Assembly (NCBI GenBank): GCA_029982615.1
Contig: JARRBK010000006.1
Location: forward strand, 1 to 57,654
Length of the DNA stretch: 57,654 nt
Source: Tepidanaerobacteraceae bacterium
Lineage (GTDB): Bacteria > Bacillota > Thermosediminibacteria > Thermosediminibacterales > Tepidanaerobacteraceae
Direction: 5' to 3'
A model generated the notes under the pieces. The model was not told the origin of the DNA. It ran no database searches and was given only the letters and a program-made list of their open reading frames with translations. The position numbers were made by a program, and so were the translations under genes. Shown here one piece after another: positions 47,239 to 55,119 of this stretch (position 1 is its first letter; every line of letters starts with the position of its first letter).

Positions 47239-49306
47239 GGCTGCTGTATGCACCCTTCACATAAATCTCCGGAAAAATCACCCTTGAATCGCATTGAATT
47301 TTCATAAGCAGCGGCCCTTCCGACGTGCTGTGCACCAGTCTTTCACCCCGAAGCGTGCCACCGTCGAAGGCTTCCCACGCGGAATCGCTCCAGTCGTATA
47401 TCTGAATGCTATTATGCTCCGAAGGCTCGATGTAAAAATCAATCTCTTCGGCTCCGAAATCCGGCGGAAGCGGATAATACAGCAAAACCTGTCCGGTATC
47501 CTGCGGCACGAACTCCCTCCGGCCTAAAGACCATGCCTCGCCGCTTGCCAATGCCGCGGGTTTTATGTAACCCCACGGGAAAAGTATTTTACCGCCATCC
47601 CAGGTCAAATTCACATTAAAAACATGCAGGGTGCAGGATTTGAGATTTCTCTTTCTTCCATCCACTTCGGCCTTGACCTGTTCCTGCCCAAAACCGAAAA
47701 GCTTGCCTCCAGAAGCCCCGTCCTCCAGATTGCCAAAATAGTATTCCAACAGCGCTCTCTCAGGGGTGCCAAGGCCCGAAAGTCTTTCAACCTCCTGCAG
47801 AAAGTTGAAATCTCCCATCCCCCTCAATCCGTAATCGAGCCGGTACTTTACCTGCACTTCTTCCCTGCCGTCAATGTCTCCCAAGTTGATAAAGGTATCG
47901 CCCAGCACCAGAAAACATTTGTTCAATCTGTATGGAAACGGATTTTTTATGGTTCCGTGGAGAATCTCTTCTCTGGTAAGTTTTAGTTCAAATTCTGCCA
48001 AATCACACTTTTCTGCTGAAGCGCCGAAAACATAATGGGGGCCGTCTCCCGAAAAAACCACTCTGCCCTCGCCGGGCATGTATTCGCACGAAGCGTCCGG
48101 CGGACACATAGCCTCCCCCGACGGCATGCTGACGGCACAGGTTTTCCCGTGGGCGGGATATACGCCGATCAAAACGTATGATTCAGCGGTATTTTTACTC
48201 CCCCAAAGCTTTACGGCAGCCGATGCTGCGGAGGTATCCCGCAGCCCCGCCCCCAGCGCCGCGATGTAAAAAACGGCGCAAAAGCCTGCCACTGCTGCGG
48301 AAAAAAACCACTTCCTTTTTTTTGACAAATAAATCGAAAAACACCCCACTGCAAGATACAGAAGCATCAATAACAGCATTAAGTAAAACATTCTATGCGA
48401 GGGTCTCAGGCTTTCATCCACCACAGAATATAGACTCTCTGCTCCGGCAAGTCTGTTTGAAATGCTGCTTTTGCCCCACATTCTGTTTATCATGGGAGTC
48501 GTTAAATGCTTTCGCACAAGAGCCGCCACGTACTTCGTGTCAGCTTCTTCCAAATCCTGCTGGACGAAAATCACCGCTCCCTTTCCCCAGGCGATGGTCG
48601 ACGTCCCGGGAAACTCAAAAAGCCCTTTCAAATTTTTATAGGCGTACTTTTTTGCGCCTATCAAAATGCAATTTCCCTTTGAAACCCATCGCTTCAAAGC
48701 ATTCTGCATCCCGTCATCGAGCCGGGATGCGTCGAAATCGTCTATGATTATTATGTTGAAGCTGTCCAGGGCTTCATCGGTCAAATCCTTCTCTTCGTCC
48801 AGCGCTGCCGCGAAAGTCTTTCGCGCACCGATAATTGAAAAATCTGCAGAATTCATATATTTATATTTCTCGGGCTCATCGCTAAGCACACCGATGAAAA
48901 CGCTGTTTTCCGGCAAAACTTCAGGTTTAGCCGCTACCTGTCCAAGAATCTGCCCGTCTTTTTCAAAGCGGGCTGAAATCTGAATGTCCGGTTTATAGAC
49001 CGGCACGAAAAAGCGGACTGTTTTCCTGCTGTTTTCCGGTATTTGCAATGAATATGCATACGAGTTCCCGCCCGCCTCCACCTTTAAAACGCCATCCGCA
49101 CCGCCTTCGCCTGCCTCAACTTCCACGGCCACAGGGTTTGTGCAGCCCATTTTGCATTTTCCTTCAAAACCGGCTTTCACGGATACGCTCATGGCCGGCA
49201 TTGCCCTGGCGCATGTTTGCAGCGCGGGCCAGAAAAACACCAGCGCCGCCAGCAGGAGCGCCGTGCATGAGGAAAAGCCTGGCCTTCTTGCAATATTATT
49301 CGCCAT
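47225..49306 (-). CDS. exported membrane protein of the riboswitch operon
   Basis: 693 residues. Signal peptide (cleavage near TCARAMP), an extracytoplasmic beta domain (about 35-155), a Rossmann/GATase1-like segment (about 160-270, FNIIIIDDFDAS, WVSKGNCILIGAK), two membrane helices (about 300-350, MLLLMLLYLAVGCFSIYL and AAVAGFCAVFYIAALG) and a long C-terminal beta domain. The layout resembles DUF4350/BatD-like partners found with MoxR-vWA genes, but similarity is weak. It overlaps the lipoprotein gene by 11 bases and has no strong binding site of its own, so it is probably translated by coupling. Confidence 0.65.
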   Translation of the reverse strand: MANNIARRPGFSSCTALLLAALVFFWPALQTCARAMPAMSVSVKAGFEGKCKMGCTNPVAVEVEAGEGGADGVLKVEAGGNSYAYSLQIPENSRKTVRFFVPVYKPDIQISARFEKDGQILGQVAAKPEVLPENSVFIGVLSDEPEKYKYMNSADFSIIGARKTFAAALDEEKDLTDEALDSFNIIIIDDFDASRLDDGMQNALKRWVSKGNCILIGAKKYAYKNLKGLFEFPGTSTIAWGKGAVIFVQQDLEEADTKYVAALVRKHLTTPMINRMWGKSSISNRLAGAESLYSVVDESLRPSHRMFYLMLLLMLLYLAVGCFSIYLSKKRKWFFSAAVAGFCAVFYIAALGAGLRDTSAASAAVKLWGSKNTAESYVLIGVYPAHGKTCAVSMPSGEAMCPPDASCEYMPGEGRVVFSGDGPHYVFGASAEKCDLAEFELKLTREEILHGTIKNPFPYRLNKCFLVLGDTFINLGDIDGREEVQVKYRLDYGLRGMGDFNFLQEVERLSGLGTPERALLEYYFGNLEDGASGGKLFGFGQEQVKAEVDGRKRNLKSCTLHVFNVNLTWDGGKILFPWGYIKPAALASGEAWSLGRREFVPQDTGQVLLYYPLPPDFGAEEIDFYIEPSEHNSIQIYDWSDSAWEAFDGGTLRGERLVHSTSEGPLLMKIQCDSRVIFPEIYVKGAYSSHGKK

Positions 49307-50654
49307 AAGGAATATGTATCACCCCGTTTTCTGTAATCACCGCCCCAAAACAGCCGCTAATAGATTCGGGATGGTTGAGGATAGTGTCAAAAGCCATTTT
49401 ATACCCTTTGTCATCCGTGCCGGTGACAAGCCATATGGGGTTCAAGCTGCCTATGGTAGCGCCGTAGGCATAAATGGCCCCGGCCTTGTCATGGCTGCTC
49501 ACCGCTTTGCCTTTGAAGTTTAAAGCCTGGAGCTTGCCGTCTTCAAATTTGGCGTAAACTCCCACCAGCTTGTTTTTGGTATTGATATCCTTGAGATAAT
49601 CGTTCCCCTGAACGAGGCTGTCCCACTTGCCCAGCAAAATGTAGTATTTTTTAGGCGTCTGAATTACAGAAGCATCGAACTCAGCAATATCCACCTGCTT
49701 TACTCCTTTATCTTCCAGGCTTTTCTTTAATTTTTCCGCATCTTCTTTGCAACCTTCGGTATACATAATCACCGTGCCCGGATTTTTGCCACCGTATCCG
49801 CCTTTAAAGGGCTGCGGGTACGAACCTATGATTGCTGGGATGAACATTGTCACGCTCCAGTCGTGATAATCCCACCATATGACATCGCCCGGCTGAGGCC
49901 TGTATTCTGCAACGCCAACAGGCGCCAATATACCGTTCACCCAGTAAAACCAGTCCAGCTTTTTTCTATCCTTGCCGGTGTAAAAAGTGTAATGGGACTC
50001 CAGGCCGTTGATGGCGTTTACAAACCCTCCTCCATAGGCGGTCTGTATGTCCAGGTTCCGGAACATAACTTCCATTCCCACTTCGTCTCTTACCAGCCCC
50101 ACATTTTTGGCAAAAATTTTTTTATGGCCAAAATCCCGGGTGACGATTAAGTCCACTTTATACGGGCTTTCTATATCGCCCGTCGCTTTGTATTCCCGGG
50201 AATTTTCAGACGCAGGGGTGCCCTCCTTATATTTCACCTCTCCCTGCACCGGGCCCTTGTAGCCTTTATATATTGTTGCGGCATCAGACTGAACGTCAGT
50301 TTTTGCTATCGAACTGGCTTTATTATCCAATTTTTTATCCGAGGGCTGCTCTTTATTTTGCGGCGTAGCTGGATTTTTTGAGATATCCTGTTTTTCGGGC
50401 GATTTTTGTTCTGGGGAGTCTTTCACATCGGACTCTTTCACACCACCCAATTCCTCAACTTCTTTTTTATCCGAGTCCTTCAAAGCCGCTTTCATGTATT
50501 CATCCGGACTTTTGGCGTCAGGAGCAGCGGCCCGTTCATTTTCGCCGATGTTGGTGACCACCCTGGGCCTTTCCTGCCCGCAGGCGGAAATCATCGCCAA
50601 AATCAAAAGGGATATCAACAAAAAAGTTGAAAAGCTCTTAAGCCTTTGGCTCAT
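49296..50654 (-). CDS. DUF4430 lipoprotein, first large gene of the riboswitch operon
   Basis: A 452-residue lipoprotein. The lipobox is ISAC with the lipidated cysteine at residue 25. Residues 40-130 are a charged, disordered spacer rich in K, D, E and P. The DUF4430 domain spans about 165-260 and ends in WFYWVNGILAPVGVAEYRPQ followed by PGDVIWWDYHDWS. GVAEYRP-x-x-G resembles the C-terminal GIADYRPKDG of human transcobalamin II as I remember it. A C-terminal alpha/beta domain (about 285-452) follows, with VIMYTEG and YYILLGKWD. The ATG has GGAGGTG behind hairpin D. As a membrane-anchored ligand receiver it would suit uptake across a single-membrane cell envelope (inference). Confidence 0.85.
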   Translation of the reverse strand: MSQRLKSFSTFLLISLLILAMISACGQERPRVVTNIGENERAAAPDAKSPDEYMKAALKDSDKKEVEELGGVKESDVKDSPEQKSPEKQDISKNPATPQNKEQPSDKKLDNKASSIAKTDVQSDAATIYKGYKGPVQGEVKYKEGTPASENSREYKATGDIESPYKVDLIVTRDFGHKKIFAKNVGLVRDEVGMEVMFRNLDIQTAYGGGFVNAINGLESHYTFYTGKDRKKLDWFYWVNGILAPVGVAEYRPQPGDVIWWDYHDWSVTMFIPAIIGSYPQPFKGGYGGKNPGTVIMYTEGCKEDAEKLKKSLEDKGVKQVDIAEFDASVIQTPKKYYILLGKWDSLVQGNDYLKDINTKNKLVGVYAKFEDGKLQALNFKGKAVSSHDKAGAIYAYGATIGSLNPIWLVTGTDDKGYKMAFDTILNHPESISGCFGAVITENGVIHIPYGE

Positions 50655-50672
50655 CCAACTGCACCTCCAAAA

Positions 50673-50718
50673 AATAAAGCACCGTCTGTTTCAGACAGTG
50701 CTTCCGTTGTTCGGTCAG
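50673..50718 (-). terminator. repeated terminator module, copy D, inside the riboswitch operon
   Basis: GACCGAACAACGG followed by GCACTGTCTG-AAA-CAGACGGTGC (50679-50701) and TTTATTTTTTGG, which runs into the ribosome binding site of the lipoprotein gene. The stem changes several base pairs relative to copies A-C but keeps pairing. It would limit transcription from the DUF2292 gene into the rest of the operon. Confidence 0.7.
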
Positions 50719-50724
50719 CATTTG

Positions 50725-50883
50725 TCAAAGCTTAATCGACTTTTTTATTTCCTCGATCCGCACAGGCTGCTTGTCCTGTATAAATATCTTGATCTCGCCG
50801 TAATTTATCTCCCGAAGAAAGCTCAGCAGCCTTTTTTCCTTCTCGGTCAGCGCACCCTTGGCCAATTCGTCCTTATCATTCAT
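50725..50883 (-). CDS. DUF2292 (YezD-like) small protein behind a cobalamin riboswitch
   Basis: A 52-residue protein: helix KEKRLLSFLREINYGE, strand IKIFIQDKQPVRIEEI, basic tail KKSIKL. The DUF2292 assignment rests on this helix-strand-basic pattern, and it clearly matches the paralogue at 18724-18891. The ATG at 50883 has GAAGGG upstream and overlaps the end of a 32-residue ORF by eight bases. The order riboswitch, DUF2292, terminator hairpin, DUF4430 gene parallels the order at 18-19 kb. Function unknown; it is probably cytoplasmic. Confidence 0.8.
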   Translation of the reverse strand: MNDKDELAKGALTEKEKRLLSFLREINYGEIKIFIQDKQPVRIEEIKKSIKL

Positions 50884-50974
50884 GGAATCCCTTCTTGCCG
50901 CAACTATGCCTTTTCCTCGGTGCGCCGCAATCCAGCAGGCTTGTTTTTTTCACATCTCTTTTTGTAAATACCAT
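50876..50974 (-). CDS. 32-residue ORF directly behind the cobalamin riboswitch
   Basis: The ATG at 50974 has an excellent ribosome binding site (AGGGAGGGTG, seven bases upstream), stronger than that of the DUF2292 gene it overlaps. The product is basic with two cysteines (starts MVFTKRDVKKTS, contains LLDCGAP). It starts 43 bases after the aptamer. It may be a small protein or a leader peptide coupling translation to the DUF2292 gene. There is no family support. Confidence 0.45.
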   Translation of the reverse strand: MVFTKRDVKKTSLLDCGAPRKRHSCGKKGFHE

Positions 50975-51016
50975 AACAAAACACCCTCCCTATCATCCGT
51001 AGAGTTTTGAGGTGCA

Positions 51017-51190
51017 AAAAACAGGCAGGTCTTCTGGCTCGAGCTTCATCGCCCTTTCCGCCTTCCCGGTTACCCAGTGGCGTTTTAGGAAAGGGCTCCT
51101 CTCACACAGCGGCGGGACCGCGCGGGATTTTCACCCGACTTCCCTTTTCACCGGCCATGGCCCAAATACCCACGCCGGCACCTGTTTTCT
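51017..51190 (-). ncRNA. cobalamin riboswitch aptamer heading the MoxR/vWA operon
   Basis: On the minus strand the conserved boxes are AAGGGAAGTCGGGTGAAAATC, reading on to CCGCCGCTGTG, and the closing AGCCAGAAGACCTGCC. Stem P1 pairs AAAACAGGT (about 51181-51190) with CCTGTTTT (about 51017-51025). A promoter lies just upstream. No strong terminator lies between the aptamer and the 32-residue ORF, so translational control there, or attenuation at hairpin D, is possible. Confidence 0.93.
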
Positions 51191-51203
51191 AAACTTCAAA
51201 TAT

Positions 51204-51232
51204 ATGATATACCAACCATTTTTTGTTGTCAA
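51204..51232 (-). promoter_or_regulatory. promoter of the cobalamin-riboswitch operon
   Basis: TTGACA (51227-51232), a 17-base spacer and TATCAT (51204-51209), placing the start of transcription about ten bases before stem P1 of the aptamer. Confidence 0.75.
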
Positions 51233-51235
51233 CAC

Positions 51236-51573
51236 TTAATCCGCATTTGCAAATGTATTACAGCTCTCCTTTACCCTATTTTTGTATTCTTTTGACAATG
51301 TCCCTATCTTGCTGCCGTATTTTCCAAAAAGATCCTTGCCCAATTCATAGGGGTTTTCAATTTTTTCATAGTGTGATAATAAGCTTTTCTTGGGATGCGC
51401 GTTATGCCTTTTTCGGAAACCCTGCTTTATTCGGGATACGCTAATTTGAAACTTACGGAAATTTTCATCGCCGCGATTTTTTTCGCTTCTTCAGGCGCAT
51501 TGATGGATCTTGCCATGGATATATCGGCGGCCATATAGGAGCTGGTTAAAAAAATCCCAGCATTTCTACCAAT
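51236..51573 (-). pseudogene. C-terminal fragment of an unidentified protein, frameshifted
   Basis: This region between feoB and the riboswitch promoter is not empty. One minus-strand frame from 51573 reads [17 protein letters not shown] and [16 protein letters not shown] and stops at 51427. Another frame continues through YEKIENPYELGKDLFGKYGS and KIGTLSKEYKNRVKES to a stop at 51236. Both look like real protein and are joined by one frameshift near 51430-51440. No start codon or N-terminus remains. I do not recognise the family. Confidence 0.5.
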
Positions 51574-53717
51574 TATTTAAAAAACATTTTAAATATGCTG
51601 TTCAATATGAAGCATAAAACAATTCCGGGGGCGGTGTTTATGAAAAAAGCAATCAGGGGCCATTTTACACTCCGCGTCTCCTTATATATAGTAAGGAGCG
51701 TCGTCCCGCATGGGAAATGATTCAAGCAAAAAAGCATGGTGCACACAGCAGTGAGCCAGGTCCATCCGTTGGCCACGAACAATTCGCGCATGGCATTTAA
51801 GCTGTCCAGTTCAACCATATGACCGTAAGACATGTAACTCATAATGAGGATGGGAATTACTATTTCATTGGCAGGAAAGCCCAGTATAAAGGCCATAAGG
51901 ATAAATCCGTCAAGGCCGAACAGACGGGCAGCTGGATCCAGAAACATGGCGCAGTGCTGGAGCAAGCTCATGTTGCCCGCATAAGTATTGGCCAAAAGCC
52001 ATGTAATAAGACCTGCCGGTGCTGCGACCATTACAGCCCTGCCCAGAACGAATAAAGTCCTGTCATAAATGGAGCGGACGATGATCCTCCCCAGCTGCGG
52101 CTTCCTGTAGGGAGGCATTTCCAGGGTGAATGCCGAAGGCAAGCCCTTCAGTATGGTAATGGACAGAATCTTTGATGCCGCAAGGGTTATTACTATTCCC
52201 AGGATAATTACTCCGATGATCGATAATGCTGCAACCGCTGCTTTATATTTTCCTGCTCCACCTGCAATAAAAATCATCGCCAGGGCTATGAGAGTTGGGA
52301 AACGCCCGTTGCAGGGCACGTAGTTATTTGTCAAAATTGCAATGAGCCGTTCGCGCGGGGAATCGATTATCCTGCAGGCAATGACACCGGCAGCATTGCA
52401 GCCGAAGCCCATGCACATGGTCAGCGCCTGTTTTCCGTGAGCACAAGCCTTCTTAAAAAAATTATCCAGGTTGAAGGCAACCCTGGGCAGATAACCCAGA
52501 TCTTCTAGCATGGTAAATAATGGAAAAAATATAGCCATCGGCGGCAGCATTACCGATACGACCCAGGCTGTTGTGCGGTACATGCCCAGAACCAGAGCCC
52601 CGTGAAGCCTTTCAGGCAGGCCCGCCCATACGAAAAAGTCCGTCAGGCGGGATTCTATCCAGAAAAGCCTCAGGGCTAATACCTGCGAAGGATAATTGGC
52701 TCCTTGAAGAGTGAGCCAGAACACGCACCCCAGCACGGCAATCATAACGGGAATGCCAAAGGTGCGGGAAGTAAGGATGTTATCTATTTTACGGTCGAAT
52801 TGGTTATACTGCATATCTTCATATACCACTACTATTTTGCAAATCTCTTCAGCCTTTTTTACGATGCTCGCCACAATTCTGTCCCGAACCTCATCTCCTT
52901 TTATATCATTTTGTTTTAAGTATTGTTCCATTTTTTTCAATGCACAGCAAATGTCGGCGCTTTCTTCCGGACTTTGCCCGGTATATTTTTTGAACGAATC
53001 AAGAACTGTTTTGTCTTTTTCAATCAATCTCAAAGCAAGCCATCTGCTGTTAATATCTGCCGTTATATTTTTCTCAATATAGGGTTGAATTAGCCGGACC
53101 GCGCCTTCCACAACATCATCATAAACAACTTTTATGGGATTGACTTTCGTGAAGCCGGCAACCATTCTGTACATCGTATCCTTCAGCTGCCCCATGCCAC
53201 GCCCATCCCTCGCATTTGTACCTACCACAGGCACGCCGAGCAGTTCTGACAATTTGTTTAAATCAATGCGGATTTTTTTCCTTTCAGCTTCATCCAGAAG
53301 GTTCACACAGACAATGACATCATCTGTAATTTCTAGTATTTGCAGGACCAGATTCAAATTCCTCTCAAGGCACGTTGCATCCACAACTACCACTACTGCA
53401 TCTGGCATGCCAAAGCAGATAAAATCTCTTGCTACTTCTTCTTCTGCAGAATTTGCAAAAAGAGAATAGGTTCCTGGCAGATCTACCAATGTGAAATTTC
53501 TATTGTTATGAGTAAATCTGCCTCGGGCATTCGTTACCGTCTTCCCCGGCCAGTTTCCGGTATGCTGGTTCGACCCTGTAAGACTGTTGAATACTGTGCT
53601 TTTACCTGTGTTTGGATTCCCCGCCAGTGCAATCACAAAATTATCAGGCGATTTCGTCTGCTCCTGTAATATTTCTTTCATCAATCCCAGCCCTGTGGAC
53701 TGGTGTGTCAGACCCAT
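51573..53717 (-). CDS. feoB: ferrous iron transport protein B (FeoB)
   Basis: 714 residues. The N-terminal G domain has G1 GNPNTGKST (about 33-41), G3 DLPGTYSLF and the G4 position CVNLLDEAE, followed by the helical GDI-like spacer and the membrane part with paired gate motifs (FPLFTMLEDLGYLPRVA, then GFGCNAAGV and NNYVPCNGRFPTL). FeoB imports ferrous iron through the cytoplasmic membrane, gated by GTP hydrolysis. The ATG at 53717 has GGGAGGGGAG eight bases upstream, giving a slightly long N-terminus. It lies 23 bases behind feoA. No feoC is present. Confidence 0.95.
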   Translation of the reverse strand: MGLTHQSTGLGLMKEILQEQTKSPDNFVIALAGNPNTGKSTVFNSLTGSNQHTGNWPGKTVTNARGRFTHNNRNFTLVDLPGTYSLFANSAEEEVARDFICFGMPDAVVVVVDATCLERNLNLVLQILEITDDVIVCVNLLDEAERKKIRIDLNKLSELLGVPVVGTNARDGRGMGQLKDTMYRMVAGFTKVNPIKVVYDDVVEGAVRLIQPYIEKNITADINSRWLALRLIEKDKTVLDSFKKYTGQSPEESADICCALKKMEQYLKQNDIKGDEVRDRIVASIVKKAEEICKIVVVYEDMQYNQFDRKIDNILTSRTFGIPVMIAVLGCVFWLTLQGANYPSQVLALRLFWIESRLTDFFVWAGLPERLHGALVLGMYRTTAWVVSVMLPPMAIFFPLFTMLEDLGYLPRVAFNLDNFFKKACAHGKQALTMCMGFGCNAAGVIACRIIDSPRERLIAILTNNYVPCNGRFPTLIALAMIFIAGGAGKYKAAVAALSIIGVIILGIVITLAASKILSITILKGLPSAFTLEMPPYRKPQLGRIIVRSIYDRTLFVLGRAVMVAAPAGLITWLLANTYAGNMSLLQHCAMFLDPAARLFGLDGFILMAFILGFPANEIVIPILIMSYMSYGHMVELDSLNAMRELFVANGWTWLTAVCTMLFCLNHFPCGTTLLTIYKETRSVKWPLIAFFINTAPGIVLCFILNSIFKMFFK

Positions 53718-53740
53718 CGCAAAATCTCCCCTCCCTAGGT

Positions 53741-53977
53741 TTATGCCAGCTCCACCAATATGTTCGAGGCTTCCTCGGAGCGAAGTGCGATCACTGCGCC
53801 TCGAATTTCATAAGCCACCGGATCCCCCGAAGGGCTCTTCCTCAGCGCTTCGACTTTTGTATCACAGACAAGCCCCAGGTCCATCATTCTTCTCCTGATA
53901 TTGCCGCAGGCAGTCAGTTTACGGACTTTCCCGAAGCTCCCGATCGGCAGGTTATTTAAAGGAATCAAGTTTTCCAT
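53741..53977 (-). CDS. feoA: ferrous iron transport protein A (FeoA)
   Basis: A 78-residue SH3-like cytoplasmic protein with the family pattern: LIPLNNLPIGSFGKVRKL at the start, RRRMMDLGLVCDTKVEALR in the middle, and GDPVAYEIRGAVIALRSEEA near the end. FeoA binds and modulates FeoB. The ATG at 53977 is chosen because GAGGTG lies five to six bases upstream; a GTG three codons earlier overlaps that site. It is the first gene of the feoAB transcript, behind the 41-base operator palindrome. Confidence 0.93.
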   Translation of the reverse strand: MENLIPLNNLPIGSFGKVRKLTACGNIRRRMMDLGLVCDTKVEALRKSPSGDPVAYEIRGAVIALRSEEASNILVELA

Positions 53978-54019
53978 AATGCTCACCTCTGAAAAGTCAT
54001 ATTTCTTGGATTCATAAAA

Positions 54020-54060
54020 TAAGTTAGGAATGAGAAAAACTTTTTCTCACTCCTAACTTA
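54020..54060. promoter_or_regulatory. 41-base palindrome, likely DtxR/MntR-family operator
   Basis: TAAGTTAGGAATGAGAAAAA (54020-54039) is followed by its near-perfect inverse, ending TCCTAACTTA (54051-54060), with one mismatch. It lies between feoA and the divergent regulator gene. The TTAGG half-sites recall DtxR/IdeR boxes. It can also fold as a hairpin, but position and half-sites favour an operator that controls both genes. Confidence 0.7.
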
Positions 54061-54144
54061 TGATCTATCGGCTCCATTTGTTACACCTGGCCGGGATCGG
54101 GTTTGCATAAGTGCATTATTTATTTTTATGAAAGGCAGCGATTT

Positions 54145-54651
54145 ATGATGGAAAGCAATAAGGAATTTCATACTGTTAGGGGTTACGAAATCCTCAAAAA
54201 AGGCAAAAAAAATCTTACACCCAGCATGGAAGACTATCTTGAGATGATATACAGAAGTTGTTCTACGGAAGGATACGTGCGCATCAACCAGCTGGCGGAA
54301 CAACTCAACGTCAAGGCATCTTCCGCATCAAAAGTTGTCCAAAAGCTTGCCCAAATGGGGTATCTTGCTTATGAGAAATACGGCATCATCCAGATGACTC
54401 AAAAAGGAACGATTTTGGGCAGTTTTCTGCTGAACAGGCATAAAACCGTGGAAAACTTTTTAATAAATCTCGGAGTCAAGGATACAGTCCTGGTCGACAC
54501 TGAAATGATCGAACATCATATCAGCATGGATACTCTTGAAAAAATAGAAAGATTAAATGATTTTTTAGATGCAAATCCAGAGATAGCTGAAAAGCTTCGT
54601 CAGTTTGATAAGAATTGTAATAGCAAAGATAATGATTCTGAAAAATCATAA
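54145..54651 (+). CDS. DtxR/MntR-family metal-dependent regulator
   Basis: 168 residues. SMEDYLEMIY opens the family's N-terminal winged helix-turn-helix (about 25-85, with INQLAEQLNVKASSASKVVQKL). The dimerisation domain carries the metal-ligand pattern of MntR: D and E in MEDYLEM, H in LNRHKTV, and E with E-H-H in DTEMIEHHIS. There is no C-terminal SH3 domain, as in MntR rather than DtxR. Its divergence from feoAB with a shared palindrome suggests that it represses feoAB with bound iron or manganese. The start is the ATG at 54145 or 54148, behind AAAGGC. Confidence 0.85.
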   Translation: MMESNKEFHTVRGYEILKKGKKNLTPSMEDYLEMIYRSCSTEGYVRINQLAEQLNVKASSASKVVQKLAQMGYLAYEKYGIIQMTQKGTILGSFLLNRHKTVENFLINLGVKDTVLVDTEMIEHHISMDTLEKIERLNDFLDANPEIAEKLRQFDKNCNSKDNDSEKS

Positions 54652-54707
54652 ATGGAAATCATAAAATAGTTTAATAAATCTATCTCACATATCTCACATA
54701 AAAAAAT

Positions 54708-54751
54708 AAAAGCCTCTTCGCTTAAAAAATATATTAAGCGAAGAGGCTTTT
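54708..54751. terminator. bidirectional intrinsic terminator
   Basis: AAAGCCTCTTCGCTTAA and TTAAGCGAAGAGGCTTTT form a long stem with T-runs on both strands, between the regulator gene and the converging small membrane-protein gene. Confidence 0.85.
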
Positions 54752-54779
54752 AACTAATAACTTATGGTTTATATATGGG

Positions 54780-55001
54780 TTATTGTGTTTTTTTAATTTT
54801 CTTCATTTGAATACATTTACACGATGAATGCATATTGGCACAAATTCCTCCAAAAATGGAAAACAAACCCCAAAATAATGGCTTAGATAATATTCCTAAT
54901 GGAGATGGATTGCTTACAGGCAGCAGATAAATTCCCCATGATACCAGATAACATCCTCCTATTATACAAATATGCCCAAAAATTGCAAGCTTCCTATCCA
55001 C
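54780..55001 (-). CDS. small two-helix membrane protein, unknown function
   Basis: 73 residues with two membrane helices (about residues 7-28, LAIFGHICIIGGCYLVSWGI, and 40-55, PLFWGLFSIFGGICA) and a cysteine-containing basic tail (SSCKCIQMKKIKK). The GTG at 55001 has a perfect GGAGGTG nine bases upstream, better than an ATG 20 codons earlier. I do not recognise the family. Several cysteines could allow metal binding or disulfides. Confidence 0.55.
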   Translation of the reverse strand: MDRKLAIFGHICIIGGCYLVSWGIYLLPVSNPSPLGILSKPLFWGLFSIFGGICANMHSSCKCIQMKKIKKTQ

Positions 55002-55119
55002 TATCTTTATCACCTCCTTTGCATTATAATAATACAGTACAGAAAAAATGCTTTTCAGCAAAGCTAAGAACAGCCTAAAACTAACACCTGAAAAACAAAT
55101 GAAAGGAGTAATTACTCAA

